A stretch of 59,931 nt of DNA from Eisenbergiella tayi (GTDB lineage Bacteria; Bacillota; Clostridia; Lachnospirales; Lachnospiraceae), in the NCBI RefSeq assembly GCF_001881565.1, contig NZ_MPDJ01000005.1:479938-539868 (forward strand). Direction: 5' to 3'. The notes beneath the pieces are model-generated. The model had not been told where the DNA came from. It worked only from the letters and a program-made list of their open reading frames with translations, and searched no databases. The position numbers were made by a program, and so were the translations under genes. This document shows, one piece after another, positions 34,007 through 42,665 of the stretch. Each line of letters opens with the position of its first letter. Position 1 is the first letter of the stretch.

Positions 34007-36538
34007 TTATTTTTTAACGTATGACAGGAAATGACAGCCGGTTTCTTCAAACCACTGGGCGGCCTCATTCATTCCCATTTTATATACCGAACCCATTTCC
34101 GGATTCATCAGTACGACATTTTTTTCATTAAAGCCGATAATCAATACCGCGTTTCCGTCTCCGAGAATAGCCAGAACAGGAATTTCTCTGTCAGGATAAT
34201 ACAGTACACTTTCCAGACTGCAGCCTGACAAATCCAGAACCTGCATACCATCCAGATTTTCTTCAAGGACCTCCTGTACCGTTTTTCCCTGTGCAAGCAG
34301 ATATTCCGAATTTCTCATAATACCTTCATAAGAAAATAGGGAATCCAGACAGACGGCAAGGCTGTTCTTTTCTTCAGTTACAGGAACGCCTTCGATAGCC
34401 ATGATCTGGTTTTTCACATTCAGCCGGCCTCTTCGCCAGATATAGGCGCCGCTCTCTCCCATCACAGTGCCCGCTATATCATTGGCCAGATTGATCGCTT
34501 CTCCTGCCGCCGACATAATCGTCACCTCTCCGCCCGGACTGTATACATAATAGCTTTCTTCCGCTATCTGGGACTGAGGTATCTGAATTTCCCTGCTGCC
34601 TTCATACAGGACTTCCTTAGGTGTAAGGAACTTGAGTTTTTTACCGTCGAGATCGGACTTCATCTGGATTTCGGTAATATTTTTATATTCCTCCAAAGGA
34701 ATAGTAATAATCTTATTGCTTCTCTGGACATCCACCACACCGCTTACAATCTGGTCATTCTCACAGGGGACAAAATTTCCCTCCCCATCCTTTTCCACAC
34801 GATCCAGGATGATCTGGTTTTCATTCATGCTGCAGCCGGTCACATATACCCCTGATTTTTCATAGGTCTTCAGGACTTTTCCATTCTCATCCTGAATTTT
34901 AATCTGATACATGGGAAATACCATTTTGCCGGTATCATCCAGGCTTACATCGGATATCCGGGCCATCCCATATACCAAATCCTCATTCATAAATCCAAGG
35001 GCCATGATATAATTGCCGCTTCCTGCGTCTATTGTCACCTGTTCCGTACTGTTTAAATTCATCAGGGTAAGACTGGTGCTTTCGTATTTTTTCCCCTGAT
35101 CCGGCCAGACAATCATCCGGTTGCTCTCCGATACCTGATAACTGTCGCCGTTCAGGTTCTCCGCCACCACTTCCACGGTCTGCCTGTCAAGATGGATGCA
35201 GATGAACTGACTGTCCAGAAGCATATAGAGCTCATTTTTTCCGTTGACATAAGCCAGCTGTTCCACTTCCGCCTTAAATATTTCCGGCGCCTTCAGGGTG
35301 GGAATAAAAGCCAGTTCCTCCACCGTATTCAGGGAATTGTTATACAGATAAACCTCCGCCCCCGTATAGCCTTCCCTTCTGCCCCGGCTTATATATCCAT
35401 AAACCATGAAAAATACATTTCCCGCTTCATCCACCTGGAGAATTTTAAATTCGTGCCCGCCGTAAAAGGAACGCTCATCCTTTCCGTTTGGATCATAAAA
35501 AGAAAATAATTTGGACAGCTTATTATCGGTCATATTCAGGCTGTAAAGCACGCCGGCCTGAGCAAAGGCTAGAATTTTCCCTCCGTCGCTTTCCATCATT
35601 TCCACATTCGGATCCGTGATTCCAAGCGCAATTTTGTCTCCTACAAAAGCGGATTTATCTTCCGAAAAAATATCACTCATGCGTCTTTCAAAATCCAGTA
35701 GGTACATGGTCCCGTCTGTCCCCTGCCGGACGCGGTAGACCTCATCCACCACGGCAAAGGTTTCCTTTTCCTGACGCATATAGCTCACTATATATTCCAC
35801 CGTTACAGACGCTGTCTGTTCTGTGATATCACGGATAGTAAAGACCGGCTCCGTGAGCTGTTCCACAGTCAGTCCGGCCCAGCCGATCTGAGAGGCGCTG
35901 CTGTGTATGTTCACCTTGCTGAGCGTGGAATTATCTCCTTCGCTGTTGGGCTCCAGATTGCCCTCGAACCCGGAAGGCCAGTCCTCATGGAAGGTGGCGG
36001 CGCTGAAATCCCTGACAAAAGCCAGCTTTTCCTTCACGCCATAACCGTCCGCCTGTATGATCCTGGTATAATACCGGGCGCATCTGCCGTCCTCCAGGTT
36101 CAGAAGAAACGTCAGGCTGTATTCTGTCTTCTCATCTATCAAATCCTTCAGCACGATATCTGCGGTGATGTTTTCTCCGTCCATACGGAAGTTGGTGATC
36201 TCCGTATTTTCCACCAGCCGGCTTCCGTCCACGCTTCTTACCTCAAAGGCCATGGAATCCACGGTCTGATCATATTTTTTTACACTTATGGAAAGTTTTC
36301 TGTCCGGGCCGATGGGCATAATACTTTCCTTCATATATTTTTCTTCCATAGGAGAAAGGAAGCCATGCATCATATTCACATGTTCCCCGCCCATATTTAT
36401 ATAAACGAGAGGCAGCTCCGGCAGCTTCATTTCTGCCGTCATGTCCGTATTTCCTTTATTCAAAAACAGGCTGCTCATTAAAAGCACCACAATAAATGTT
36501 GCTGCAAATACGCATCCCTTGATAATTGTCTTCTTCAT
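34007..36538 (-). CDS. Large extracytoplasmic protein with degenerate C39-like C terminus
   Basis: 843 residues from the ATG at 36538; the frame opens at 36544, but AAAAAGGA spacing favours the second ATG. There is one N-terminal membrane helix (CVFAATFIVVLLMSSLF), and the rest lies outside. The middle (about 270-620) has many short beta-repeats like a propeller. The end (about 745-840) has the order of a C39-type papain-like peptidase: YEGIMRNSEYLLAQGKT, IPVLAILGDGNAVLIIGF, LMNPEMG. The His expected before the IIGF strand is replaced by Asn, and no Cys lies where the nucleophile should be, so it looks like an inactive binding domain. No known family was recognised for the whole protein. Confidence 0.7.
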   Translation of the reverse strand: MKKTIIKGCVFAATFIVVLLMSSLFLNKGNTDMTAEMKLPELPLVYINMGGEHVNMMHGFLSPMEEKYMKESIMPIGPDRKLSISVKKYDQTVDSMAFEVRSVDGSRLVENTEITNFRMDGENITADIVLKDLIDEKTEYSLTFLLNLEDGRCARYYTRIIQADGYGVKEKLAFVRDFSAATFHEDWPSGFEGNLEPNSEGDNSTLSKVNIHSSASQIGWAGLTVEQLTEPVFTIRDITEQTASVTVEYIVSYMRQEKETFAVVDEVYRVRQGTDGTMYLLDFERRMSDIFSEDKSAFVGDKIALGITDPNVEMMESDGGKILAFAQAGVLYSLNMTDNKLSKLFSFYDPNGKDERSFYGGHEFKILQVDEAGNVFFMVYGYISRGRREGYTGAEVYLYNNSLNTVEELAFIPTLKAPEIFKAEVEQLAYVNGKNELYMLLDSQFICIHLDRQTVEVVAENLNGDSYQVSESNRMIVWPDQGKKYESTSLTLMNLNSTEQVTIDAGSGNYIMALGFMNEDLVYGMARISDVSLDDTGKMVFPMYQIKIQDENGKVLKTYEKSGVYVTGCSMNENQIILDRVEKDGEGNFVPCENDQIVSGVVDVQRSNKIITIPLEEYKNITEIQMKSDLDGKKLKFLTPKEVLYEGSREIQIPQSQIAEESYYVYSPGGEVTIMSAAGEAINLANDIAGTVMGESGAYIWRRGRLNVKNQIMAIEGVPVTEEKNSLAVCLDSLFSYEGIMRNSEYLLAQGKTVQEVLEENLDGMQVLDLSGCSLESVLYYPDREIPVLAILGDGNAVLIIGFNEKNVVLMNPEMGSVYKMGMNEAAQWFEETGCHFLSYVKK

Positions 36539-36550
36539 TCCCATTCCTTT

Positions 36551-37702
36551 TTATTTGCCTACAGGCCTCTCCAGCAGCTCCTGCAGACAGGTATGCACAT
36601 GCAGGAAGTCTGCCATTTTATTTATTCCCGTATCAACAGGCTTTCCGCCGTCCCGCTTCACAGCCCGAATCAGGATATTTTTAGGTGTATGCTCCATATC
36701 TATGAATTCCAGCAGCTGGGTATCATATCCCGCCTCCTCCAGCAGGTTTGCACGCAGCGCGTCCGTCAGAAGAGCGGACATACGCTCCTTCACCAGGCCA
36801 TATTTCAAGGCCGGCTGAAGAGCCTCGCATTGGATCTGCCGGTTCATTTCATGCTGGCAGCACGGGACGGAAAGGATCACTCCGGCATCCCAGCATATCG
36901 CTTTATACAGCGCATAATCCGTGGCAGTGTCGCAGGCATGGAGGGTAACCACCATGTCCACCTTCTCCTCCCCTGTATAATCAGCAATGTCCCCCTGCAT
37001 AAATTCCAGGCCGGTATATCCGTATTTCTCCGCCAGCTTACTGCAATTGCGTATGACCTCTTTCTTCAGATCCAGGCCGGTAATGCGGATATCCAGCCCG
37101 CAGAGCTCATGAAGATAATAATACATGGCAAAGGTAAGATAGCTCTTCCCACAGCCAAAATCTATGATTCGCACACATCTCTCTTTAGGAAGTATAGGCA
37201 TAATATCCGCAATAAATTCCAGGAATCTGTTAATCTGCCTGAATTTGTCATAACGGCTTTTTATAATCTGCCCGTCCTCGGTCTGTACTCCAAGGTCCTT
37301 CAGGAACGCAACCGGACGGCCTTCCTCAAGAATATATTTTTTCGTCCTGTTATGGGAAAGCTCCCGGCCTTCCCTTTTGACGCTGTTTTTCTTCTTAATG
37401 GTAATCTTTCCTTTTTTGCTGACCAGGACCACCGCCTGGTAATCCATAGTCTCCACGTCCATCTGACGGAAAGAGGAAACCAAAGCTTTTCCCACTTTTT
37501 CCGCCGCCTCACCGGCAGTCAGGTTTTCATGGAATACCTGATTCCCCCGAAAGCTCTCCAGCTGAAAATAAATTTCTGTCTTTATCATTACAGGCCTCAG
37601 CTTAAGGCGGATATCCCCATCCTTATTCCTGGGGCCGCCAACACTGAGCTGATATAATCTTTCATTCAGGCTTTCTTCTAACAGCTTGTATAATTCTTCC
37701 AT
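36551..37702 (-). CDS. SAM-dependent methyltransferase (Methyltransf_32/RRNAD1-like)
   Basis: 383 residues from the ATG at 37702 (AGAGG upstream); the frame opens earlier. The N-terminal part is a mixed domain of about 150 residues. The Rossmann methyltransferase follows with motif I IIDFGCGKSYLTFA, GLDLKKEV, and VVTLHACDTATDYAL and VPCCQHE, typical of this family of probable RNA or protein methylases. Substrate unknown. It starts 48 bp after a 40-bp palindrome and is followed at 7 bp by the large extracytoplasmic protein gene. Confidence 0.85.
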   Translation of the reverse strand: MEELYKLLEESLNERLYQLSVGGPRNKDGDIRLKLRPVMIKTEIYFQLESFRGNQVFHENLTAGEAAEKVGKALVSSFRQMDVETMDYQAVVLVSKKGKITIKKKNSVKREGRELSHNRTKKYILEEGRPVAFLKDLGVQTEDGQIIKSRYDKFRQINRFLEFIADIMPILPKERCVRIIDFGCGKSYLTFAMYYYLHELCGLDIRITGLDLKKEVIRNCSKLAEKYGYTGLEFMQGDIADYTGEEKVDMVVTLHACDTATDYALYKAICWDAGVILSVPCCQHEMNRQIQCEALQPALKYGLVKERMSALLTDALRANLLEEAGYDTQLLEFIDMEHTPKNILIRAVKRDGGKPVDTGINKMADFLHVHTCLQELLERPVGK

Positions 37703-37749
37703 CCAAAGTACCTCTGTTTTTCTTTTCTTCCTCAAACATTCCTGCGGGT

Positions 37750-37789
37750 GTTTTTATACGACAGGAACGGCATCCTATCGTATAAAAAC
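37750..37789. repeat. 40-bp palindrome upstream of the methyltransferase gene
   Basis: GTTTTTATACGACAGGA, a 6-nt loop, then its near-exact complement. It lacks a T-tract on either side, so it resembles an operator or RNA stem rather than a classical terminator. Confidence 0.6.
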
Positions 37790-37858
37790 AAGCCTTCCCT
37801 GCCTTGCTGCAGGCTGAAAGTCTGAATCTATTTTAATTCCTCCGCATAAAAACCACAA

Positions 37859-38623
37859 CTAGAATTTTAAAAAGCCGTTGTTTCTTCTGCCCTTTGAAGA
37901 ACAAATCCCGCAGCCGCCTCCTCTGCCATGTCTTCTTCTGAAAATTTCATAATAAAGAAGGACCTGAATCAAATCCCCTTTATTCCGGCGATCCGTTTCC
38001 CTGTGGGAGGTAACCTCCATCTGCTGTTTTTCCGCAGAAGGAATTTCTTCCTGCGTTCCCTCCGCGCATTTTCCGGGTTCCTGAGCCGGTATCTTCACCG
38101 GTTCCTGATTCTCTGTTTTTCTGTTTTCCATGAAAGCATTCGCAGGAATCTGGCCCGAAAGCTCCGTACGTTCCTCTTCTCTCAATATCTTATCGATTAT
38201 GCCCTCACTCAGACGGTACATAGCCAGCCGATCCGGATATTCATCATAAATAAGGCTTCCGTTATAATCCATAGTATCCAGGATATCCATGATCTTCTTC
38301 TGATAACGGCGGGCTTCCTCCGGATAAAGCTGAAGAAAATATTCCAGATCCCTTACGGCATCATCCTCGTCATCCCAATACATGGGCATAGGATAAGTCA
38401 TATAAAAAGGAAGCGGCTTTTTTGTGCTGCCGCAGCCTCCGAAAGGACAGCCGTAATCCATATTTCCTCCCATGTTCCTCCATTCATCCTGAATCCCTTT
38501 TCCCCCGTACTCTCTGTAGCTCTTCTGGCCTCCTCTGTACTCCGGCATATTCCGCCCTTTATCTTCATTGCGGTAAGGCTCTTCCGGAAATCTTCCCGGG
38601 AATTTCCTTATATCATCCATCAC
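37859..38623 (-). CDS. Hypothetical protein, Gly/Arg-rich ends
   Basis: 254 residues, unknown. The N terminus is charged and Gly/Tyr-rich (YRGGQKSYREYGGKGIQDEW) with a CPFGGCG pair of cysteines; the middle (about 80-150, YPEEARRYQKKIMDILDTMD and IYDEYPDRLAMYRLSE) is an ordered helical domain; a low-complexity Glu/Gln/Pro linker follows; and the end is RRRHGRGGGCGICSSKGRR. The middle domain could be conserved among related bacteria. A spore-coat-like composition is suggestive only. Confidence 0.6.
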   Translation of the reverse strand: MMDDIRKFPGRFPEEPYRNEDKGRNMPEYRGGQKSYREYGGKGIQDEWRNMGGNMDYGCPFGGCGSTKKPLPFYMTYPMPMYWDDEDDAVRDLEYFLQLYPEEARRYQKKIMDILDTMDYNGSLIYDEYPDRLAMYRLSEGIIDKILREEERTELSGQIPANAFMENRKTENQEPVKIPAQEPGKCAEGTQEEIPSAEKQQMEVTSHRETDRRNKGDLIQVLLYYEIFRRRHGRGGGCGICSSKGRRNNGFLKF

Positions 38624-38719
38624 TTTCCCTTTCCGAATTGTTCCGCCCCTGAAGACAGTCTCAGGCGCTTCACATCCAATCGTCTTTATCTTATGTTATG
38701 CGATCGGACAGGAAAGGGT

Positions 38720-40039
38720 TTATATCGATTTCTTTTTACCGGCAATCGTTTCGGCTGCATGCACGGCCAGTTCCGCTTCTTCCTTGCTGCAATTGCCGTA
38801 ATACCTCGCTTTTTCGTAAAGCCGGAGCAGCTCGTCCACTGCCTTTTCTTTTTCCGGTTCAGGCGCAGGAACTGTCTCCAGCAGCTCCCTTGCGGTCCTG
38901 CAGTCCTTCGGCGCTCCCAGCTTTCTTACGGTACGGATAAAATATTTTCTTATCTTTTGTTCCGGTGTCCTGGTCAGAAAAGGAAGAGGCTTTTCCTTCT
39001 CTTTCTTTTTTCTTCTCCGTTCCAGAGACTCCCTGATCTCTGTGGCCTGTCCTTCTTCCTCATCCTGCACGATACCTTTTTCATAAAATTTCTTCACCGC
39101 GGCAAGCACCAGCCTGTACAGCAGAAAACAAATCAGGGCAATCGTCAGCGCTGCCATCAGATATTCCGTTATTTTAATCAGGACATCCAGCCAGGCCGGC
39201 GTCGCAGCCGCTTCGGACAGGCCCATATCCATCTGCCCGGCCGCCGCCCCTTCCTCAATCATTTCCCCTTCTTTCCCGGAAAAAAGACTCAGCAGAAAGC
39301 TGATACATACGGCAATGGCCCTGGCGATATAATACGCAGCCGTTTTCACCAGATCCATCATGCCCCGGACAAGCCGGTTATTGGTTCCCGCACCCAGGAT
39401 ACATACGGCAATCACCCCGAAAACAGCCGCAAGCCCGCCGCCCTGCACCAGCATTTTACGTACAGGGATATGGGCGTTGCTGCTGCGGTTGAACTTCACA
39501 AACTGCACCAGATGCTCCAGGTAGGCGTAAACAAAATAAAAAAAGGTATAAATAAGGGCCGTGTTCACTATCCGGCCGCAGGCCGTTTCCTGTCCCAGAT
39601 AAGCACATAGCAGAAAGGAGCCTCCCGCCGCAATCCCTCCCGCAACAGGTCCAAGCTGGCCTTCCCCCACCTCCTGCCTGGAAATCCGAAGCTGGAAGGA
39701 GCGCACCAGATAACCCGCTGCCAGAACACCGAAGACCACTCTCTGCATGACACCGTCTCCCAGAAGAAAAACAGCGGCGGCAGCCAAAACGGCATGACAG
39801 GCCACAAACGTCAGGAAATGCCCCGCCTTTTCCCGTATGAGCAGAAAAAGCAAGGGTACTGCCAGAAAAAGCAGCTGGCGCAGGATTCCCGGCGCTTTCA
39901 CCAGAGCGCCTGTCTCTCCCACGAGCCCTTCCAGATTGGAAAAGGAAGAAAAAACCACTGTTTCCAGGCAGAATACCACCAGGAAATTCATCACTACTTC
40001 CAGTATCTGCATACTGTATCTGAGCCGCTTATTTTCCAT
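38720..40039 (-). CDS. Polytopic membrane protein of the MoxR-DUF58 operon
   Basis: 439 residues with about eight membrane helices in the first 310 residues, then a cytoplasmic tail whose last part (RKLGAPKDCRTARELLE...YEKARYYGNC) is like a DUF4129-type C terminus. In related operons this slot is taken by a transglutaminase-domain membrane protein; no transglutaminase Cys-His-Asp region is seen here. Its start overlaps the DUF58 gene's stop by 11 bp, so it belongs to the same operon. Function unknown, probably envelope related. Confidence 0.7.
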   Translation of the reverse strand: MENKRLRYSMQILEVVMNFLVVFCLETVVFSSFSNLEGLVGETGALVKAPGILRQLLFLAVPLLFLLIREKAGHFLTFVACHAVLAAAAVFLLGDGVMQRVVFGVLAAGYLVRSFQLRISRQEVGEGQLGPVAGGIAAGGSFLLCAYLGQETACGRIVNTALIYTFFYFVYAYLEHLVQFVKFNRSSNAHIPVRKMLVQGGGLAAVFGVIAVCILGAGTNNRLVRGMMDLVKTAAYYIARAIAVCISFLLSLFSGKEGEMIEEGAAAGQMDMGLSEAAATPAWLDVLIKITEYLMAALTIALICFLLYRLVLAAVKKFYEKGIVQDEEEGQATEIRESLERRRKKKEKEKPLPFLTRTPEQKIRKYFIRTVRKLGAPKDCRTARELLETVPAPEPEKEKAVDELLRLYEKARYYGNCSKEEAELAVHAAETIAGKKKSI

Positions 40040-41165
40040 TCAGCATTTCCTCCGCATCCAATCTGATAAAATGCAGCGCTTCTTCCTCCTCCACATGGCT
40101 TTCCATCCGGGGAAAAAGCGGACACATCCAGGTAAAGTCCGTGCCCATCCGTGCAAACGTCCGGATATCCTCCTGAAATTCCGGGCTTCTGTCCACCGAC
40201 AAAAACAAAGTAGCCATATCCTTACCCTCTTCCTCCAGTTCTCCCCTGAAAAGCTCTCCGAAGGGATATACCCCTTCCTCCAGGCTGATTCTGGCAAAGG
40301 CCCTGTTTATGCTCTCCATATGGCCCGGCCCCGCGCTGGGCTGCATTTTCATGGGGTCGCCTGTGAGAACATCCCTTCCGTTGGCATAAACCGCCACACG
40401 GATCCCCTGTTCCAGCAGTTCTCCCGCAAATCGGGCGGCAATGGATATGCACAGCTCCACCAGCTGTTCATTTTTCAGGATTCCGGTATCCGCCAGATTC
40501 AGGAAAATCCGCACTGCCCTGAGCGAAGTATAATTTCTTATATTCACCATCAAATCGCCCGTCCGCGCCGTGGCCTTCCAGTTTATGGTTTTCATCTCGT
40601 CATAAGGCGCATATTCCCGGATCCCCCGATATTCAAAAGGATCCTCCAGCATATGCCTTTTGGCCAAAATCTCTCCGTTCAGCTTCTGCAGGGCGCTGTC
40701 CAGTTCCACTCCGGAAACAGGGGCAGGATAAACATACAGTGTGCTGTCCGCCGTGGCCGAGGATATCATTTCCCTTGTCAGAAATAAATCCGCCGCCACC
40801 AGATCCATCTCCCGGAGCCTGAAATATCCCCTTGCCCCGCAGACAAAGGGAATTGTCCTTATGACACGCTGCCTGGGACCCAGCGAAAGGATATCGTTCC
40901 GGTAGTATTTGTCGGTAACAGCCCCGTCCCCTTCGTCAGAAAACCGGAGCTTCCTGGAAACCTGAAACTTCACCTTCAGCATGGGGAGCGGGAGAAGCTT
41001 TCCGTTCTCCACCCGCTCGGAAAGCTGGCATACTTCCCCTTCCACCGCACTTTCTCTTGAAAAGGACAGCTCTGCGGAAAGATCCTTCTCCCAATAATGG
41101 CCATAGATCCATTTTTGAAGATAAAACAGAAATACGGCGCCAAAAACAATCCAGATTATCAGCAT
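40029..41165 (-). CDS. DUF58 domain protein
   Basis: 378 residues. An N-terminal membrane segment (IIWIVFGAVFLFYLQKWIYG), a beta-rich extracellular or periplasm-like region, then the DUF58 signature DPFEYRGIREYAPYDEMKTI and INWKATARTGDLMVN. The C-terminal half has a von Willebrand A-like fold. DUF58 proteins work with MoxR ATPases in poorly understood chaperone-like or envelope functions. 17 bp after the MoxR gene. Confidence 0.88.
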   Translation of the reverse strand: MLIIWIVFGAVFLFYLQKWIYGHYWEKDLSAELSFSRESAVEGEVCQLSERVENGKLLPLPMLKVKFQVSRKLRFSDEGDGAVTDKYYRNDILSLGPRQRVIRTIPFVCGARGYFRLREMDLVAADLFLTREMISSATADSTLYVYPAPVSGVELDSALQKLNGEILAKRHMLEDPFEYRGIREYAPYDEMKTINWKATARTGDLMVNIRNYTSLRAVRIFLNLADTGILKNEQLVELCISIAARFAGELLEQGIRVAVYANGRDVLTGDPMKMQPSAGPGHMESINRAFARISLEEGVYPFGELFRGELEEEGKDMATLFLSVDRSPEFQEDIRTFARMGTDFTWMCPLFPRMESHVEEEEALHFIRLDAEEMLNGK

Positions 41166-41182
41166 GTCTTTCCCCCTGTGGC

Positions 41183-42124
41183 TTATTTTCTGCTAAAGTC
41201 TTCTACCGGAACAGGAACCGCTGCCAGGATATCCTCCAGAAGCTTCACAGCTTCCTCCTGCCTGCTCCTTCCAAAAGAAAATACCAGCCTGTGAGCCAGA
41301 ACGGAGGATGCCAGCTTTTTCACATCATCCGGAATCACATAGGCTCTGCCTTCCATACAGGCCCGGGCCTTCGCGCAGCGCATCAGTGCCAGCGTCCCTC
41401 TGGGGCTTACTCCCATGACTATTTTTTCCTGCTTCCTTGTCGCCAGGGCAATATCTGCCAGATAGCCGTTGACGAGAGGATGTACATAAACCCTTTCCGC
41501 TTCTTCTTTTATGGAAAGCAGCTCCTTTTTGGACATCACCGGCTTCAGCTCCGGCAGGGGATCCTTATCCTTATAGGTCTCCAGAATCCGGATTTCCTCT
41601 TCCCGATCCGGAAGCCCCATGGAAAGCTTCATGATAAAACGGTCCGTCTGTGCCTCCGGCAGAGGAAAGGTTCCCGCTGTCTCCACAGGATTCTGGGTGG
41701 CAATTACGAAAAACGGAGCATCCATCTTTCTTGTCTCTCCGTCTACCGTCACCTGCCGTTCCTCCATACATTCCAGAAGGCCAGCCTGCGTCCTGGGCGT
41801 CGCCCTGTTGATTTCATCCGCCAGTAGTATATTGGTAAAAACAGGGCCTTCCTTCCAGACAAAGCTCTCTGTTTCCCGGCTGTAAATGTGCATACCCGTA
41901 ATATCAGCAGGCAGCATATCCGGCGTGAACTGGATCCTTCCGAAGTCCACTCCGAGTGAAGCGGACAAAGCCTTCGCCATCTTTGTCTTTCCGGTACCCG
42001 GCACATCCTCCAAAAGCACATGCCCGCCGGCCAGAAGCCCGGCCAGAAGCTTTTCCAGCACCTCTTCTTTCCCGATAATCACCTTTCCCACATTTTCCAG
42101 AACCTTACTTATATCCTCTCGCAT
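41183..42124 (-). CDS. MoxR-family AAA+ ATPase
   Basis: 313 residues from the ATG at 42124, preceded by GGGAGG; the longer frame start at 42202 lies beyond a terminator hairpin and is not used. Walker A is DVPGTGKTKMAK and Walker B ILLADEINRATPRTQAGLLE; the sensor region is FFVIATQNPVE. MoxR ATPases are thought to act as chaperones for metal or cofactor insertion or complex assembly, with DUF58/VWA partners. First gene of a three-gene operon. Confidence 0.93.
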   Translation of the reverse strand: MREDISKVLENVGKVIIGKEEVLEKLLAGLLAGGHVLLEDVPGTGKTKMAKALSASLGVDFGRIQFTPDMLPADITGMHIYSRETESFVWKEGPVFTNILLADEINRATPRTQAGLLECMEERQVTVDGETRKMDAPFFVIATQNPVETAGTFPLPEAQTDRFIMKLSMGLPDREEEIRILETYKDKDPLPELKPVMSKKELLSIKEEAERVYVHPLVNGYLADIALATRKQEKIVMGVSPRGTLALMRCAKARACMEGRAYVIPDDVKKLASSVLAHRLVFSFGRSRQEEAVKLLEDILAAVPVPVEDFSRK

Positions 42125-42181
42125 ACGCGCGCCTCCCGCTGCCTGTATTCTATACCCATATGTAATACCCGAATCGGAACG

Positions 42182-42237
42182 AAAAAGCAGGCATACTCCC
42201 AACGGGACGATTTTCCCCGTCTGGCTACACCTGCTTT
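42182..42237 (-). terminator. Terminator of the atp operon
   Basis: On the minus strand, AAAGCAGG...CCTGCTTTTT encloses an inner ACGGGG/GTCCCGT stem, just after the atpC stop codon. Confidence 0.75.
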
Positions 42238-42245
42238 CTCCCCCT

Positions 42246-42650
42246 TTATTTCAAAACATTAATACGTGCCATCGCTCTTTCCAAAGCCGTCTCCGCCCTT
42301 GCCAGATCCGTATTGGATTCATGGCGTTTGATACGTTCCTCAGCTCTTTCCAGCGCTGCCTTGGCACGGTTTTCGTCAATTTCCTCAGGCCATTCCACAA
42401 CCTCTGCAAGAACTGTCACCTTATCCTGCAGAATCTCCACAAAACCTGCATGCAGCGCGGCTTCCCGCCTGCCCTCTTCAGTCGTGATCGTGAGAATGCC
42501 CGGCTTGATCATAACGGTCATAGGGATATGGCCTTTGTAGATACCAATTGCCCCTTCCGTGGTATTGAACTCCACCATGCTTACCGGACCCTCATAAAAA
42601 ATTCTTTCCGGTGTGATGATTTTCAATGTAAAGTTCCTGTCTTCTGCCAT
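42246..42650 (-). CDS. atpC: ATP synthase epsilon subunit
   Basis: 134 residues: an N-terminal beta sandwich (TLKIITPERIFYEGPVSMVE and EGAIGIYKGHIPM) and a C-terminal helical hairpin (ENRAKAALERAEERI). It is the regulatory and structural subunit of the central stalk. Last gene of the atp operon, 15 bp after atpD. Confidence 0.95.
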   Translation of the reverse strand: MAEDRNFTLKIITPERIFYEGPVSMVEFNTTEGAIGIYKGHIPMTVMIKPGILTITTEEGRREAALHAGFVEILQDKVTVLAEVVEWPEEIDENRAKAALERAEERIKRHESNTDLARAETALERAMARINVLK

Positions 42651-42665
42651 AACCGCTCCTCTATC

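Noticed and set aside
42124..42202. N-terminal extension of the MoxR protein
   Set aside because: It would be read through the atp terminator; GGGAGG precedes the ATG at 42124 and the family begins there.
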